A stretch of DNA of 64,000 bases from Pseudomonas sp. 102515 (lineage in GTDB: Bacteria; Pseudomonadota; Gammaproteobacteria; Pseudomonadales; Pseudomonadaceae): positions 186,001 through 250,000 of the forward strand of contig NZ_JAVHTY010000003.1 in NCBI RefSeq assembly GCF_031085165.1, given 5' to 3'. The stretch's first letter is position 1; each line of letters starts with the position of its first letter. Below are positions 1-10,039 of the stretch, one piece after another. A program made the translations under genes and the position numbers. The notes under the pieces were generated by a model. The model was not told the origin of the DNA and did not search any database. It was given only the letters and a program-made list of their open reading frames with translations.

Positions 1-638
1 TGAGCATCCGCCAGGCGCTGCTGGAGCGCGGCGAGACCCAACATTCGGCGCTGCAGGCCTGCGTGCCGCTGCTGGACACCGAGGAGCGGCTGCTGGCGGT
101 GCTGGCCATCGAACAGATGCCGTTCTTTTCCTTCAACGAACGCACTCTCAATCTGCTGACCATCCTCGCCGGCCACATCGCCGACCTGCTGGGGAGCGAT
201 CACCAGGCGCTGGCCCTGGCCGACGACGACGCCCAGCAATTCTCCCAGCATCTCAAGCGTTCGCTGCGCGATGCCCAGCAGCACGCCCTGCCCGCCTGCC
301 TGTTCTGCTTCGAGATGACCGAGGCCGAGGGTGGCGAGCGTGCCCTGGCGCTGCTGGAAGGCAGTCGCCGCGGCCTCGACCTGCAACTGCGCCTGACCAA
401 CCAGGCGGGCCACTCCTGCCTGCTGGTACTCCTGCCGCTGACCTCCTCCGATGGCCTGGAAGGCTATCGCCGCCGGCTACGCCAGCTGCTGGCCGAGCGC
501 CATGGCCAGGACAGCACCCTGGAAAGCCTGGGCGTGCGCAGCCACGAGCACGAGCTGCTGCCCAAGACCCGCGCCCAGGAGCTGCGCGTCTTCCTGTTCA
601 ACGAGTGTGGCCTGCATGAACAGCAAGTGGCTGTTTAG
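1..638 (+). CDS. pelD: PelD, c-di-GMP receptor of Pel export (5' truncated)
   Basis: C-terminal 211 residues of PelD; the reading frame is open from base 3, so the membrane and early GAF parts lie outside the window. PelD is an inner-membrane protein that binds cyclic di-GMP and switches on Pel polysaccharide synthesis. Visible here are the end of a GAF domain (LLAVLAIEQMPFFSFNERTL) and a degenerate GGDEF-like domain that has no GGDEF active-site signature. It does carry an RGLD (RxxD) motif near bases 369-380, the form expected of the inhibitory-site ligand for c-di-GMP. The 3' end overlaps pelE by 23 bases, which argues for translational coupling. Identification rests on the sequence plus the pelE-F-G order that follows. 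Confidence 0.9.
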   Translation, partial: SIRQALLERGETQHSALQACVPLLDTEERLLAVLAIEQMPFFSFNERTLNLLTILAGHIADLLGSDHQALALADDDAQQFSQHLKRSLRDAQQHALPACLFCFEMTEAEGGERALALLEGSRRGLDLQLRLTNQAGHSCLLVLLPLTSSDGLEGYRRRLRQLLAERHGQDSTLESLGVRSHEHELLPKTRAQELRVFLFNECGLHEQQVAV

Positions 639-1605
639 CGGCGCCTTCGCCTTCGAGGCCAGCAGCTGGGCGCTGCTGTTCGCCAACCTGCCGGTGGCGG
701 CGGCGGCCCTGGCCTTCGCCGCCGCCCATGCCGCCGGCAGCGCCCTGCTGGCAGGCGGCGCCTGGCTGCTGCTGCCGCGGCGCTACCAGCGCCCGCTGCC
801 CTGGAGTCCGCTGTTTCTCTTCGCCCTGGCCTTCTTCATTCCGCTGCTGGGCGCGGCCGGGGTGATCGCCGCGGTGTTTCCGGCGCTCTATCTGCCGCGC
901 AAGCACCGCGAGATCGCCTGGGAGGCACGCAGCGTGCCCAATCTGCCGTTCCGCCCACTGGAGCGGCGCGAGGAGATGCTGTTCAGCGATGGCGGCCTGC
1001 AGGACGTCCTGCGCCATGCGCCCAGCACCGACAAGCGCCTGACCGCGCTCTTCGCGACCCGCCGCATGCCGGGGCGCGACGCCATTCCGATCCTCAAGCT
1101 GGCCCTGCGCGACCCGGCCGACGACGTGCGCCTGCTCGCCTATTCGATGCTCGACCAGCAGGAAAGCCAGATCAACCAGCGCATCGAGACCCAGCTCGGC
1201 GAACTGGCCAGCACCCCTGCCGAGCGCCAGCCGGCGCTGCACGGCACCCTGGCCCGCGGCTACTGGGAGCTGGCCTACCTGGGCCTGGCCCAGGGCAGCG
1301 TCCTGCGCCACGTGCTCGGCCAGGCGCGGGAACACATCGAACTGGCCCTGGCTGGTGAAGAGAACGAAGAGCTGCGCATCCTCGCCGGGCGCATCGCCCT
1401 GGAACAGGGCGAGCCGGAACGGGCCCTGGCATTCTTCCAGGCCGCCGAGGCGGCGGGCGTGCCCCTGGCCCAGCTGGCGCCCTTCCGTGCCGAGATCGCC
1501 TTTCTACGCCGCGATTACGCGGTCATCCCGGCCCTGCTCGACAGCCTGCCGGCGGATCTGAAGAAGCGGCCGCCGTTCGCCGCCCTGGTGAAGTACTGGT
1601 TATGA
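616..1605 (+). CDS. pelE: PelE, Pel inner-membrane/TPR protein
   Basis: A 329-residue protein, the usual PelE length. Two hydrophobic stretches fill the first 100 residues (membrane hairpins). They are followed by a soluble, Ala/Leu/Glu-rich helical region from about residue 180 whose paired helices look like tetratricopeptide repeats. In the Pel model PelD, PelE and PelG form the inner-membrane complex that activates PelF and passes the polymer outward. I chose the ATG at 616 because the upstream part of the frame overlaps pelD coding sequence. The stop overlaps the pelF start in an ATGA (1602-1605), so the genes are translationally coupled. Confidence 0.92.
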   Translation: MNSKWLFSGAFAFEASSWALLFANLPVAAAALAFAAAHAAGSALLAGGAWLLLPRRYQRPLPWSPLFLFALAFFIPLLGAAGVIAAVFPALYLPRKHREIAWEARSVPNLPFRPLERREEMLFSDGGLQDVLRHAPSTDKRLTALFATRRMPGRDAIPILKLALRDPADDVRLLAYSMLDQQESQINQRIETQLGELASTPAERQPALHGTLARGYWELAYLGLAQGSVLRHVLGQAREHIELALAGEENEELRILAGRIALEQGEPERALAFFQAAEAAGVPLAQLAPFRAEIAFLRRDYAVIPALLDSLPADLKKRPPFAALVKYWL

Positions 1606-3125
1606 AAGACGCCCCTGCCGCGACCGTGACGCCCGATGTCTGCCTGCTCCTGGAGGGCACCTGGCCCTATGTGCGCGGCGGGGTGTCGAGCTGGGTCAAC
1701 CAGCTGATCCTCGGCCTGCCGGAGCTGACCTTCTCGGTGTTCTTCATCGGCGGCCAGCGCGAGAACTACGAGAAGCGCCACTACGCCATCCCGCCCAACG
1801 TGGTGCACATCGAGGAACACTTCCTCGCCGGCTCCTGGGTACCCAAGGGCGCGCCCATCAGCCCGCGGCGCCAGGCGCCGGTGCAACTGCTGCGCGACCT
1901 GCACGCCTTCCTGCACCACCCGGACGAACCCAGCGCCGCCCAGGGCGATGCCCTGGTGGATGCCTTCGCCCAGGGCAGCGTGACCCTGGACGACTTCATG
2001 TACAGCCGCGCCAGCTGGGAAGCCATCACCGAGGGCTACGAGCGCTATTGCACCGACCCGTCCTTCGTCGACTACCTCTGGACCCTGCGCGCCATGCAGG
2101 CGCCGCTGCTGATGCTGGCCGAGGCCGCGCGGCGCCTGCCGCGGCCGCGGATGATCCATTCGATCTCCACCGGCTATGCCGGCATGCTCGGCGCCATCCT
2201 GCAGCGGCGCTGGGGCTGCGACTTCCTGCTCAGCGAGCACGGCATCTACACCAAGGAGCGCAAGATCGACCTGGCCCAGGCCAAGTGGATCGCCGAAGGC
2301 CCGGACGAGGCCCTGCGCACCGGGCTGGACGTGGACGTCAGCTACATCCGCCGGCTGTGGATCCGCTTCTTCGAGCGCATCGGCCTGCTCACCTACAAGG
2401 CCGCCGATCCGATCATCTCGCTCTATGACGGCAACCGCCGCCGGCAGATCCAGGACGGCGCCGAGCCGGGCCGCTGCCGGGTGATTCCCAATGGCATCAG
2501 CCTCACCCAGTGGCAGGACGCCCTGGAGCGCCGCCCCGAGGGCGTGCCGCCGGTGGTCGGGCTGCTCGGCCGGGTGGTGCCGATCAAGGACGTCAAGACC
2601 TTCATCCGCGCCATGCGCGGGGTGATCAGCGCCATGCCCGAGGCCGAGGCCTGGGTGGTCGGTCCGGAAGACGAAGACGAAGAATACGCCGCCGAATGCC
2701 ACAGCCTGGTCACCAGCCTGGGCCTGGAGGGCAAGGTGAAATTCCTCGGTTTCCAGAAGATCGGCGACATCCTGCCCAAGCTCGGCCTGATGGTGCTGAC
2801 CTCCATCAGCGAGGCCCAGCCGCTGGTGATCCTCGAAGGCTGGGCCGCCGGGGTACCGGTGGTGAGCAGCGACGTGGGTTCCTGTCGCGAGCTGATCGAG
2901 GGTTCCATCCCCGAAGACCGCGCCCTGGGCACCGGCGGCAGCGTGGTCGCCATCGCCGATCCCCAGGCCACCGCTCGCGCCATCCTCGCCCTGCTGCGCA
3001 ATCCCGGTCGCTGGCAGGCCGCGCAGCGCACCGGCCTGGCCCGGGTCAATCGCTACTACACCGAGCCACTGATGCTGGAACGCTATCGCGAGCTCTACCA
3101 GGATGCCATCGGGAGGGTCGTCTGA
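1602..3125 (+). CDS. pelF: PelF, cytosolic GT4 glycosyltransferase of Pel synthesis
   Basis: A 507-residue soluble glycosyltransferase that polymerises the Pel chain (GalNAc/GlcNAc-rich) from UDP-sugars. The N-terminus has the PelF signature of a glycogen-synthase-like Rossmann domain (EGTWPYVRGGVSSWVNQLI, residues about 16-34). The C-terminal domain has the retaining GT4 E-x7-E element in SEAQPLVILEGWAAG (about residues 400-415). No membrane segment or signal peptide is present, in keeping with recruitment to the membrane by PelD/E/G. The start ATG overlaps the pelE stop, and the stop lies one base before pelG. Confidence 0.96.
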   Translation: MKDAPAATVTPDVCLLLEGTWPYVRGGVSSWVNQLILGLPELTFSVFFIGGQRENYEKRHYAIPPNVVHIEEHFLAGSWVPKGAPISPRRQAPVQLLRDLHAFLHHPDEPSAAQGDALVDAFAQGSVTLDDFMYSRASWEAITEGYERYCTDPSFVDYLWTLRAMQAPLLMLAEAARRLPRPRMIHSISTGYAGMLGAILQRRWGCDFLLSEHGIYTKERKIDLAQAKWIAEGPDEALRTGLDVDVSYIRRLWIRFFERIGLLTYKAADPIISLYDGNRRRQIQDGAEPGRCRVIPNGISLTQWQDALERRPEGVPPVVGLLGRVVPIKDVKTFIRAMRGVISAMPEAEAWVVGPEDEDEEYAAECHSLVTSLGLEGKVKFLGFQKIGDILPKLGLMVLTSISEAQPLVILEGWAAGVPVVSSDVGSCRELIEGSIPEDRALGTGGSVVAIADPQATARAILALLRNPGRWQAAQRTGLARVNRYYTEPLMLERYRELYQDAIGRVV

Positions 3126-3126
3126 C

Positions 3127-4497
3127 ATGGCCGGCATCGGCTTCGAACTGCGCAAGATCCTCGCGCGCGACTCCTACACCGCCACCCTGCGCGCCTATGT
3201 CTACGCCGGCCTGATCAGTTCCGGCCCCTGGGTGCTGTCGATCATCAGCGTCATGCTGATCGGCGTGCTGGCCACCGGCATCGTCACCCCCAACGTGCTG
3301 ATCCGGCAATTCCTGGTCACGGTGACCTACCTCATGGCCAGCTCGCTGATCCTCACCGGCGGCCTGCAGCTGTATTTCACCCGCTTCGTCTCGGACCGGC
3401 TGTTCGAGGAGAAACAGACGAGCATCCTGCCCAATCTGGTGGGCATCCTGCTGCTGGTGACCCTGGTCGCCGGTGGCCTGGGCTTCCTGTTGCTGGCTAC
3501 CCTGTTCGATCAGCCCTTCGCCTACCGGCTGCTGGTGCTGGCCAACTTCGTCACCCTCTGCGATCTCTGGCTGGTGATCATCTTCCTGTCGGGGATGAAG
3601 GCTTACAACCGCATCCTGGTGGTGATGACGCTGGGCTACGCCATCATGATCGCCGCCGCCTTCGTGCTGCGCTTCCTCGGCATGGACGGCCTGCTGATGG
3701 CCCTGCTGCTGGGCCACGCCGCGCTGCTGTTCATGTTTCTCTACGACATCATCCGCGAGTATCCGGCCGACCGCCTGGTGGCCTTCGACTTCCTCGACCG
3801 CAAGCAGATCTTCGTCAGCCTGCTGGTCACCGGGCTGTTCTACAACCTGGGCATCTGGGTCGACAAATTCGTCTTCTGGTTCAATCCGCTGACCTCCGAC
3901 GCCGTCATCGGTCCCCTGCGCGCCTCCATCCTCTACGACCTGCCGATCTTTCTCGCCTACCTCGCCATCATCCCCGGCATGGCGGTGTTCCTGGTCCGCA
4001 TCGAGACCGACTTCGCCGAATGGTACGAGCGGGTGTTCAACGCCGTGCGCGGCGGCGAGACCCTGCAGCACATCAGCCAGCTCAAGGAGCAGATGATCCT
4101 GGCCATCCGCCAGGGCCTGCTGGAGATCTGCAAGGTCCAGGGCCTGACCCTGGTGCTGGTGTTCCTCCTGGCGCCCCAGTTGCTGGCCTGGCTCGGCATG
4201 TCGCACTACTACCTGCCGCTGTTCTACATCGACGTGGTGGGCGTGAGCATCCAGGTGGTGTTCATGGCCCTGCTCAACGTCTTCTTCTACCTGGACCGGC
4301 GCGACACCGTGCTGATGCTCTGCACCCTCTTCCTGGGTCTCAACCTGGCGCTGACCCTGCTCAGCATCGAGCTGGGTCCGAGCTTCTTCGGTTACGGCTT
4401 CACCGTTTCCCTGGCCTGCTGCGTCCTGCTCGGCCTGCACCGCCTGGACCGGGTGCTGGACGACCTGGAGTACGACACCTTCATGCTCCGGCACTGA
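3127..4497 (+). CDS. pelG: PelG, Wzx-like Pel polysaccharide transporter
   Basis: A 456-residue, very hydrophobic protein with about twelve predicted membrane helices, the length and character of PelG. This member of the polysaccharide-transporter (Wzx-like) superfamily is thought to move the nascent Pel chain across the inner membrane. The N-terminus MAGIGFELRKILARDSYTA is characteristic of the family. I took the ATG at 3127, which follows the pelF stop by one base; an upstream in-frame start at 3103 would overlap pelF. It is the last recognised pel gene; pelA-C must lie upstream, outside the window. Confidence 0.96.
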   Translation: MAGIGFELRKILARDSYTATLRAYVYAGLISSGPWVLSIISVMLIGVLATGIVTPNVLIRQFLVTVTYLMASSLILTGGLQLYFTRFVSDRLFEEKQTSILPNLVGILLLVTLVAGGLGFLLLATLFDQPFAYRLLVLANFVTLCDLWLVIIFLSGMKAYNRILVVMTLGYAIMIAAAFVLRFLGMDGLLMALLLGHAALLFMFLYDIIREYPADRLVAFDFLDRKQIFVSLLVTGLFYNLGIWVDKFVFWFNPLTSDAVIGPLRASILYDLPIFLAYLAIIPGMAVFLVRIETDFAEWYERVFNAVRGGETLQHISQLKEQMILAIRQGLLEICKVQGLTLVLVFLLAPQLLAWLGMSHYYLPLFYIDVVGVSIQVVFMALLNVFFYLDRRDTVLMLCTLFLGLNLALTLLSIELGPSFFGYGFTVSLACCVLLGLHRLDRVLDDLEYDTFMLRH

Positions 4498-4577
4498 AGG
4501 CCGCCGGCACCGGACGAACGGTGTGACCCGTCCACCCTGGGGGCGTCCAACACAGCTCACCCCTGCAGGACCCTGCC

Positions 4578-5189
4578 ATGAATACCGCCGCCTTGCGCCT
4601 CGTGATCCAGACCACCCAGGCGCGCGCTCGGGACAGTGGCGAGGCCAGCCGCACCTTCGCCGACCAGGCGGCGCGCACCGCCAGCGCCGATGCCTCGCGT
4701 GGCCCGGCCCTGGAGCGCTTCGCCAGTGCCTATGTCGACAAGGTGCCGGATGCCCTCGAAGCCCTGCTGCTGCAGGCGCGGGCGGTGGCCTTCGAGGCGC
4801 CCCTGGCCGGGGTGGTCGAGCGCGCCCTGGCCGGCTTCGCCCCGGCGGCGCTGGCCCAGGCGCCTTCCGCCAGCCTGGCGCTGCTGGCCGCGGCCTATCG
4901 CCTCCACCGCCTGCTCGAAGGCCTCCAGCAACGCCTGGCCGCCTGGTGGGGCACCACCGGCGAATCCACCGCGCCCAGCCTGGGCAATCTCATCGCCCAC
5001 CAGGTGCTGGGACAACTCACCGTCGCGGCCCTGGAAGACGCCGTGGAGGGCTGGCTCGATGACCTGGACGCCAGCGTCGAAGCGCCGCTCACCCAGCAGT
5101 GCTTTCAGCCCCGGCAACGGCGCGGCACCCTGGCCGCGGCCCGCCCAGCCCTGACCTTGAGTCGCCAACGCCAGCGCAGCGTTCGATAA
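4578..5189 (+). CDS. Hypothetical helical protein downstream of pelG
   Basis: A 203-residue protein that I do not recognise. It is Ala/Leu/Arg-rich with long amphipathic helices (for example LALLAAAYRLHRLLEGLQQRLAAWW, given here in parts: LALLAAAYRLHRL then LEGLQQRLAAWW, about residues 108-132). It has no signal peptide, no clear membrane span and no catalytic motif. It reads in the same direction as pelG, 80 bases downstream, with an AGGA about 9 bases before the ATG. The opposite strand has an open frame of equal length (4557-5168), but that frame is low-complexity Gln/Gly/Arg-rich, typical of the antisense of a GC-rich gene. P. aeruginosa has a hypothetical gene at the same place beside pelG, so this may be its counterpart. 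Confidence 0.6.
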   Translation: MNTAALRLVIQTTQARARDSGEASRTFADQAARTASADASRGPALERFASAYVDKVPDALEALLLQARAVAFEAPLAGVVERALAGFAPAALAQAPSASLALLAAAYRLHRLLEGLQQRLAAWWGTTGESTAPSLGNLIAHQVLGQLTVAALEDAVEGWLDDLDASVEAPLTQQCFQPRQRRGTLAAARPALTLSRQRQRSVR

Positions 5190-5293
5190 AACGCACGTTT
5201 CCGCGCCTTTGGCGGCCGACTGTCAAATATATTGATAACCCTTCCGGGCCTGGTTTAGGGTGGCTGCTCACCGCCATTAGCGAGGAGTCACCC

Positions 5294-6787
5294 ATGAGCT
5301 TGCCCAGCCGCGCCGAATGGGAGCAGCGCTTCCAAGGTCTCACCCTGGAAGGTCGCGCCTTCATCGACGGCGCCTATGTCGACGCCGCCGCCGGCGCCAC
5401 CTTCGATTGCCTGAGTCCGGTGGACGGACGCTTCCTCGCCAAGGTCGCCAGCTGTGACGCCGCCGATGCCGACCTGGCCGTGGCCGCCGCCCGCGCCGCC
5501 TTCCAGAAGGGCACCTGGGCGCACCTGGCGCCGGCCCAGCGCAAGCGCGTGCTGATCCGCTTCGCCGACCTGCTGCTGGCCAATGCCGAAGAGCTGGCGC
5601 TGCTGGAAACCCTGGACATGGGCAAGCCCATCGCCGACTCCCTCGAGATCGATGTGCCGGCGTCGGCCAATGCCATCCGCTGGAGCGCCGAGGCCATCGA
5701 CAAGCTCTACGACGAGGTCGCCCCCACGCCCCATGACCAGCTTGGCCTGGTCACTCGCGAGCCGGTCGGCGTGGTCGCCGCCGTGGTGCCCTGGAATTTC
5801 CCGCTGATGATGGCCTGCTGGAAACTCGGCCCGGCGCTGGCCACCGGCAATTCGGTGGTGCTCAAGCCCTCGGAGAAATCGCCGCTGACCGCCATCCGCG
5901 TCGCCCAGCTGGCCCAGCAGGCCGGCATCCCGGCCGGGGTGTTCAACGTGCTGCCGGGCTACGGCCACAGTGTCGGCAAGGCCCTGGGCCTGCATGCGGA
6001 CGTCGATACCATCGTCTTCACCGGCTCCACCCGGGTCGCCAAGCAGCTGCTGGCCTACGCCGGTGAATCCAACATGAAGCGCGTCTGGCTGGAAGCCGGC
6101 GGCAAGAGCCCCAACATCGTCTTCGCCGATGCCCCCGACCTCAAGGACGCCGCTGCGGCGGCCGCCAGCGGCATCGCCTTCAACCAGGGCGAGGTCTGCA
6201 CCGCCGGTTCGCGCCTGCTGGTGGAGCGCTCCATCAAGGAGGAATTCCTGCCGCTGGTGGTCGAGGCCCTCAAGGGCTGGAAGCCCGGCCATGCGCTGGA
6301 CCCCGAGACCAACGTCGGCGCCCTGGTGGACGCCACCCAGCTGGAAACCGTACTGCGCTACATCGAGGCCGGCCATGCCGAAGGCGCCACCCTGGTGGCC
6401 GGTGGCAAGCGCACCCTGGAAGAGACCGGCGGCGTCTATGTCGAGCCGACCATCTTCGACGGCGTGAGCAACGCCATGAAGATCGCCCGCGAAGAGATCT
6501 TCGGCCCGGTGCTCTCGGTGATCACCTTCGACACCGCCGAGGAAGCCGTGCAGATCGCCAACGATACCCCCTACGGCCTGGCCGCCGCGGTCTGGACCCG
6601 CGACATTTCCAAGGCCCATAAGACCGCCCGCGCCCTGCGCGCCGGCAGCGTCTGGGTCAACCAGTACGATGGCGGCGACATGACCGCGCCCTTCGGCGGC
6701 TTCAAGCAATCCGGCAACGGCCGCGACAAGTCCCTGCACGCCTTCGACAAGTACACCGAGCTCAAGGCGACCTGGATCAAGCTGTAA
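5294..6787 (+). CDS. kauB: 4-guanidinobutyraldehyde / gamma-aminobutyraldehyde-type dehydrogenase
   Basis: A 497-residue NAD(P)-dependent aldehyde dehydrogenase closely resembling Pseudomonas KauB and E. coli PuuC, which oxidise guanidino- and aminobutyraldehydes in arginine and polyamine breakdown. The Rossmann region includes PWNFPLMMACWKLGPALATG, followed by FTGSTRVAKQL. The general-base Glu is in LEAGGKSPNIV and the catalytic Cys in NQGEVCTAGSRLL. The C-terminal GGFKQSGNGRDKSLHAFDKY is typical of this subfamily. The ATG at 5294 follows AGGAGTCACCC, a good ribosome binding site. No aminotransferase or permease adjoins it. The gene converges on gmk with only 48 bases between the stops. Confidence 0.88.
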   Translation: MSLPSRAEWEQRFQGLTLEGRAFIDGAYVDAAAGATFDCLSPVDGRFLAKVASCDAADADLAVAAARAAFQKGTWAHLAPAQRKRVLIRFADLLLANAEELALLETLDMGKPIADSLEIDVPASANAIRWSAEAIDKLYDEVAPTPHDQLGLVTREPVGVVAAVVPWNFPLMMACWKLGPALATGNSVVLKPSEKSPLTAIRVAQLAQQAGIPAGVFNVLPGYGHSVGKALGLHADVDTIVFTGSTRVAKQLLAYAGESNMKRVWLEAGGKSPNIVFADAPDLKDAAAAAASGIAFNQGEVCTAGSRLLVERSIKEEFLPLVVEALKGWKPGHALDPETNVGALVDATQLETVLRYIEAGHAEGATLVAGGKRTLEETGGVYVEPTIFDGVSNAMKIAREEIFGPVLSVITFDTAEEAVQIANDTPYGLAAAVWTRDISKAHKTARALRAGSVWVNQYDGGDMTAPFGGFKQSGNGRDKSLHAFDKYTELKATWIKL

Positions 6788-6835
6788 GTTGAAGCGCCTC
6801 TGGTGGTGCCCGGCAGGCACCGCCAACCCTCACAT

Positions 6836-8327
<1,492 letters not shown>

Positions 8328-8457
8328 GGCAGGATCCTCGTCTGACGATGCGCGGATCTGGGGCGATCCCGAGCGACCACGCATGTAAAACGCACGATTC
8401 TAGCGCACCTGATCGGAGCGACCCAATGCATCCGTGTCGCATGAGCCGGACGCTCCC

Positions 8458-8463
8458 TATACT
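8458..8463 (+). promoter_or_regulatory. Candidate -10 element for rph
   Basis: A TATACT hexamer lies 36 bases before the rph ATG, in the divergent yicC-rph intergenic region. No good -35 match is present at 16-18 bases upstream, so this is a partial sigma-70-type call based on the -10 only. Confidence 0.4.
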
Positions 8464-8499
8464 ATGGACCTGATATCTACGCCTTACAGGAAGCCCGCA

Positions 8500-9222
8500 A
8501 TGAAGCGTCCCAGTGGCCGCGCCGCCGATCAGCTGCGCCCCATCCGCATCACCCGTCAGTACACCAAGCACGCCGAGGGTTCGGTTCTGGTGGAGTTCGG
8601 TGATACCAAAGTGATCTGCACCGCCAGCGTCGAGGCCGGGGTGCCGCGCTTTCTCAAGGGCAAGGGCCAGGGCTGGCTCACCGCCGAATACGGCATGCTG
8701 CCGCGCGCGACCGGCGAGCGGAACCAACGTGAAGCCGCCAAGGGCAAGCAGGGCGGTCGTACCCTGGAGATCCAGCGTCTGATCGGCCGTTCGCTGCGCG
8801 CCGCTGTCGACCTGTCCAAGCTGGGCGAGAACACCATCTACATCGACTGCGACGTCATCCAGGCCGATGGCGGGACCCGCACCGCCTCGGTGACCGGCGC
8901 CTGCGTGGCCCTGGTCGACGCCCTGGGCGCGCTCAAGCGCCGCGGCAACCTCAAGGGCAATCCGCTCAAGCAAATGGTGGCCGCCATCTCCGTGGGCATC
9001 TACCAGGGCACCCCGGTGCTCGACCTGGATTACCTGGAAGACTCCGCTGCCGAGACCGATCTCAACGTGGTCATGACCGACGCCGGTGGCTTCATCGAGG
9101 TTCAGGGCACCGCCGAAGGCGCGCCCTTCCAGCCGGCCGAACTCAACGCCATGCTCGAACTGGCCCAGGGTGGCCTGCGCGACCTGTTCGAGCTCCAGCA
9201 AGCCGCCCTGCGTGGCGAGTAA
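8500..9222 (+). CDS. rph: Ribonuclease PH
   Basis: A 240-residue phosphorolytic 3'-5' exoribonuclease that trims tRNA and other RNA 3' ends, acting as a hexamer. Family motifs are evident: [15 protein letters not shown] at the start, [19 protein letters not shown], the phosphate-binding [12 protein letters not shown], and the [19 protein letters not shown] core. The ATG at 8500 is preceded by AGGAAGCCCGCA; the open frame extends 22 codons further but those do not resemble the family. Its stop codon lies inside the left arm of the palindromic repeat that follows. Confidence 0.97.
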   Translation: MKRPSGRAADQLRPIRITRQYTKHAEGSVLVEFGDTKVICTASVEAGVPRFLKGKGQGWLTAEYGMLPRATGERNQREAAKGKQGGRTLEIQRLIGRSLRAAVDLSKLGENTIYIDCDVIQADGGTRTASVTGACVALVDALGALKRRGNLKGNPLKQMVAAISVGIYQGTPVLDLDYLEDSAAETDLNVVMTDAGGFIEVQGTAEGAPFQPAELNAMLELAQGGLRDLFELQQAALRGE

Positions 9223-9379
9223 GAGCCTAGTCAAAGGCTCACGAGCTAGCGTCAAACAGGGCGAAAATGGCTGAGGAAGCGGACCGGGCTGGCGCTCGAG
9301 TTTACCGTCGGTAAATGAGCGCTCCGAAGCCATTTCCAACGCCGTTTGGCCGACGCGCAGCAGCCTTTGGATAGGCTCT
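9222..9379. repeat. 158-bp imperfect palindrome (MITE-like)
   Basis: The whole rph-to-DUF4870 gap folds on itself. The outer arms AGAGCCTAGTCAAAGGCT (from 9222) and its near-complement AGCCTTTGGATAGGCTCT (ending 9379) differ at three positions or fewer. Inner arms include CAAACAGGGCGAAAATGGCT against AGCCATTTCCAACGCCGTTTG. The tip is a perfect dyad TTTACCG-T-CGGTAAA at 9301-9315. The left arm starts on the last base of the rph stop codon. It encodes nothing. It could be a non-autonomous mobile repeat, an RNA processing hairpin, or both. Confidence 0.75.
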
Positions 9380-9393
9380 AAGGGAGACCAGCC

Positions 9394-9756
9394 ATGCACG
9401 ATCTCATCCCCGCCCCCAGCGCCGAAGCCCGGCGCTGGGCCATGCTCTGCCACTACGCTGCCTTCCTGGGCTTCGTCGTGCCCTTCATCGGTAACGTGAT
9501 AGGTCCGCTGGTGGTCTGGCAGTTCAAGCGCGAGGACGACCCCTTTATCGACCGCCAGGGCAAGGAGGCGCTGAACTTCCAGCTCACCGTCACCCTGCTG
9601 CACATGATCTGCTGGCTGCTGGTGTGGGTGCTGATCGGTTTTCCGCTGATGCTGCTGGTGGCCTGCGTGGCCTTCGTGCTGACGGTGATCGCCGGCATCA
9701 AGGCCAACCAGGGCCGCGACTACCGCTACCCCCTGACCTGGCGGATGGTGAAGTAG
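9394..9756 (+). CDS. DUF4870 (Tic20-like) small membrane protein
   Basis: A 120-residue protein of the DUF4870 family. After a short polar N-terminus it has one hydrophobic segment (residues about 16-38, containing GFVVPFIGNVIGPLVVW), the family motif REDDPFIDRQGKEALNFQ, then two closely spaced helices (about 50-95) and a short basic tail. The function of the family is unknown. It is co-directional with rph, but the palindromic repeat fills the gap. A GGGAGA lies about 10 bases before the ATG. Confidence 0.85.
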   Translation: MHDLIPAPSAEARRWAMLCHYAAFLGFVVPFIGNVIGPLVVWQFKREDDPFIDRQGKEALNFQLTVTLLHMICWLLVWVLIGFPLMLLVACVAFVLTVIAGIKANQGRDYRYPLTWRMVK

Positions 9757-9818
9757 CGGTCTTTTTGTGGCCTGCTTCTGATATCCGCGCTGAGGATTTC
9801 CAGTCGGCCCGGCGTCGT

Positions 9819-9849
9819 TTGACAGGCGCCGGAAGCCCTCCGCTATCAT
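9819..9849 (+). promoter_or_regulatory. Candidate sigma-70 promoter upstream of the polymerase-like gene
   Basis: TTGACA at 9819-9824 and TATCAT at 9844-9849 with a 19-base spacer, in the 283-base gap before the gene at 10040. The spacing is longer than ideal. The roughly 190-base leader that would result holds no open frame I trust. Confidence 0.4.
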
Positions 9850-10039
9850 CCCTTCGGCTTACTTCTCACGCCTTCGCCGCGACCGATTTCGAGAGTCGCT
9901 GGCGGTAGCGTGCCCGCCTTTGCGCTTTTGCCTCAGCAGTCCGTCGATAACGCCAAGGTGGCGTGCCCCGACGGTCCTCGCTTCTTACGTCAGACTGGTG
10001 GCCTCCGGCGCCATCGGCATCAAGACAGGGATGATCATC

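Noticed and set aside
1515-3155. Long minus-strand open frame opposite pelF
   Set aside because: It is the antisense of pelF, low-complexity and His/Gln/Asp-rich, as expected for the reverse of GC-rich coding DNA; pelF has clear glycosyltransferase motifs.
4557-5168. Minus-strand open frame equal in length to the unknown pel-linked gene
   Set aside because: Gln/Gly-rich low-complexity translation and no ribosome binding site; the plus-strand frame has an AGGA, the operon direction and a more protein-like composition.
9222-9379. Calling the palindrome an insertion sequence
   Set aside because: It is only 158 bases, has no transposase and no visible target duplication; MITE-like repeat is the most that can be said.
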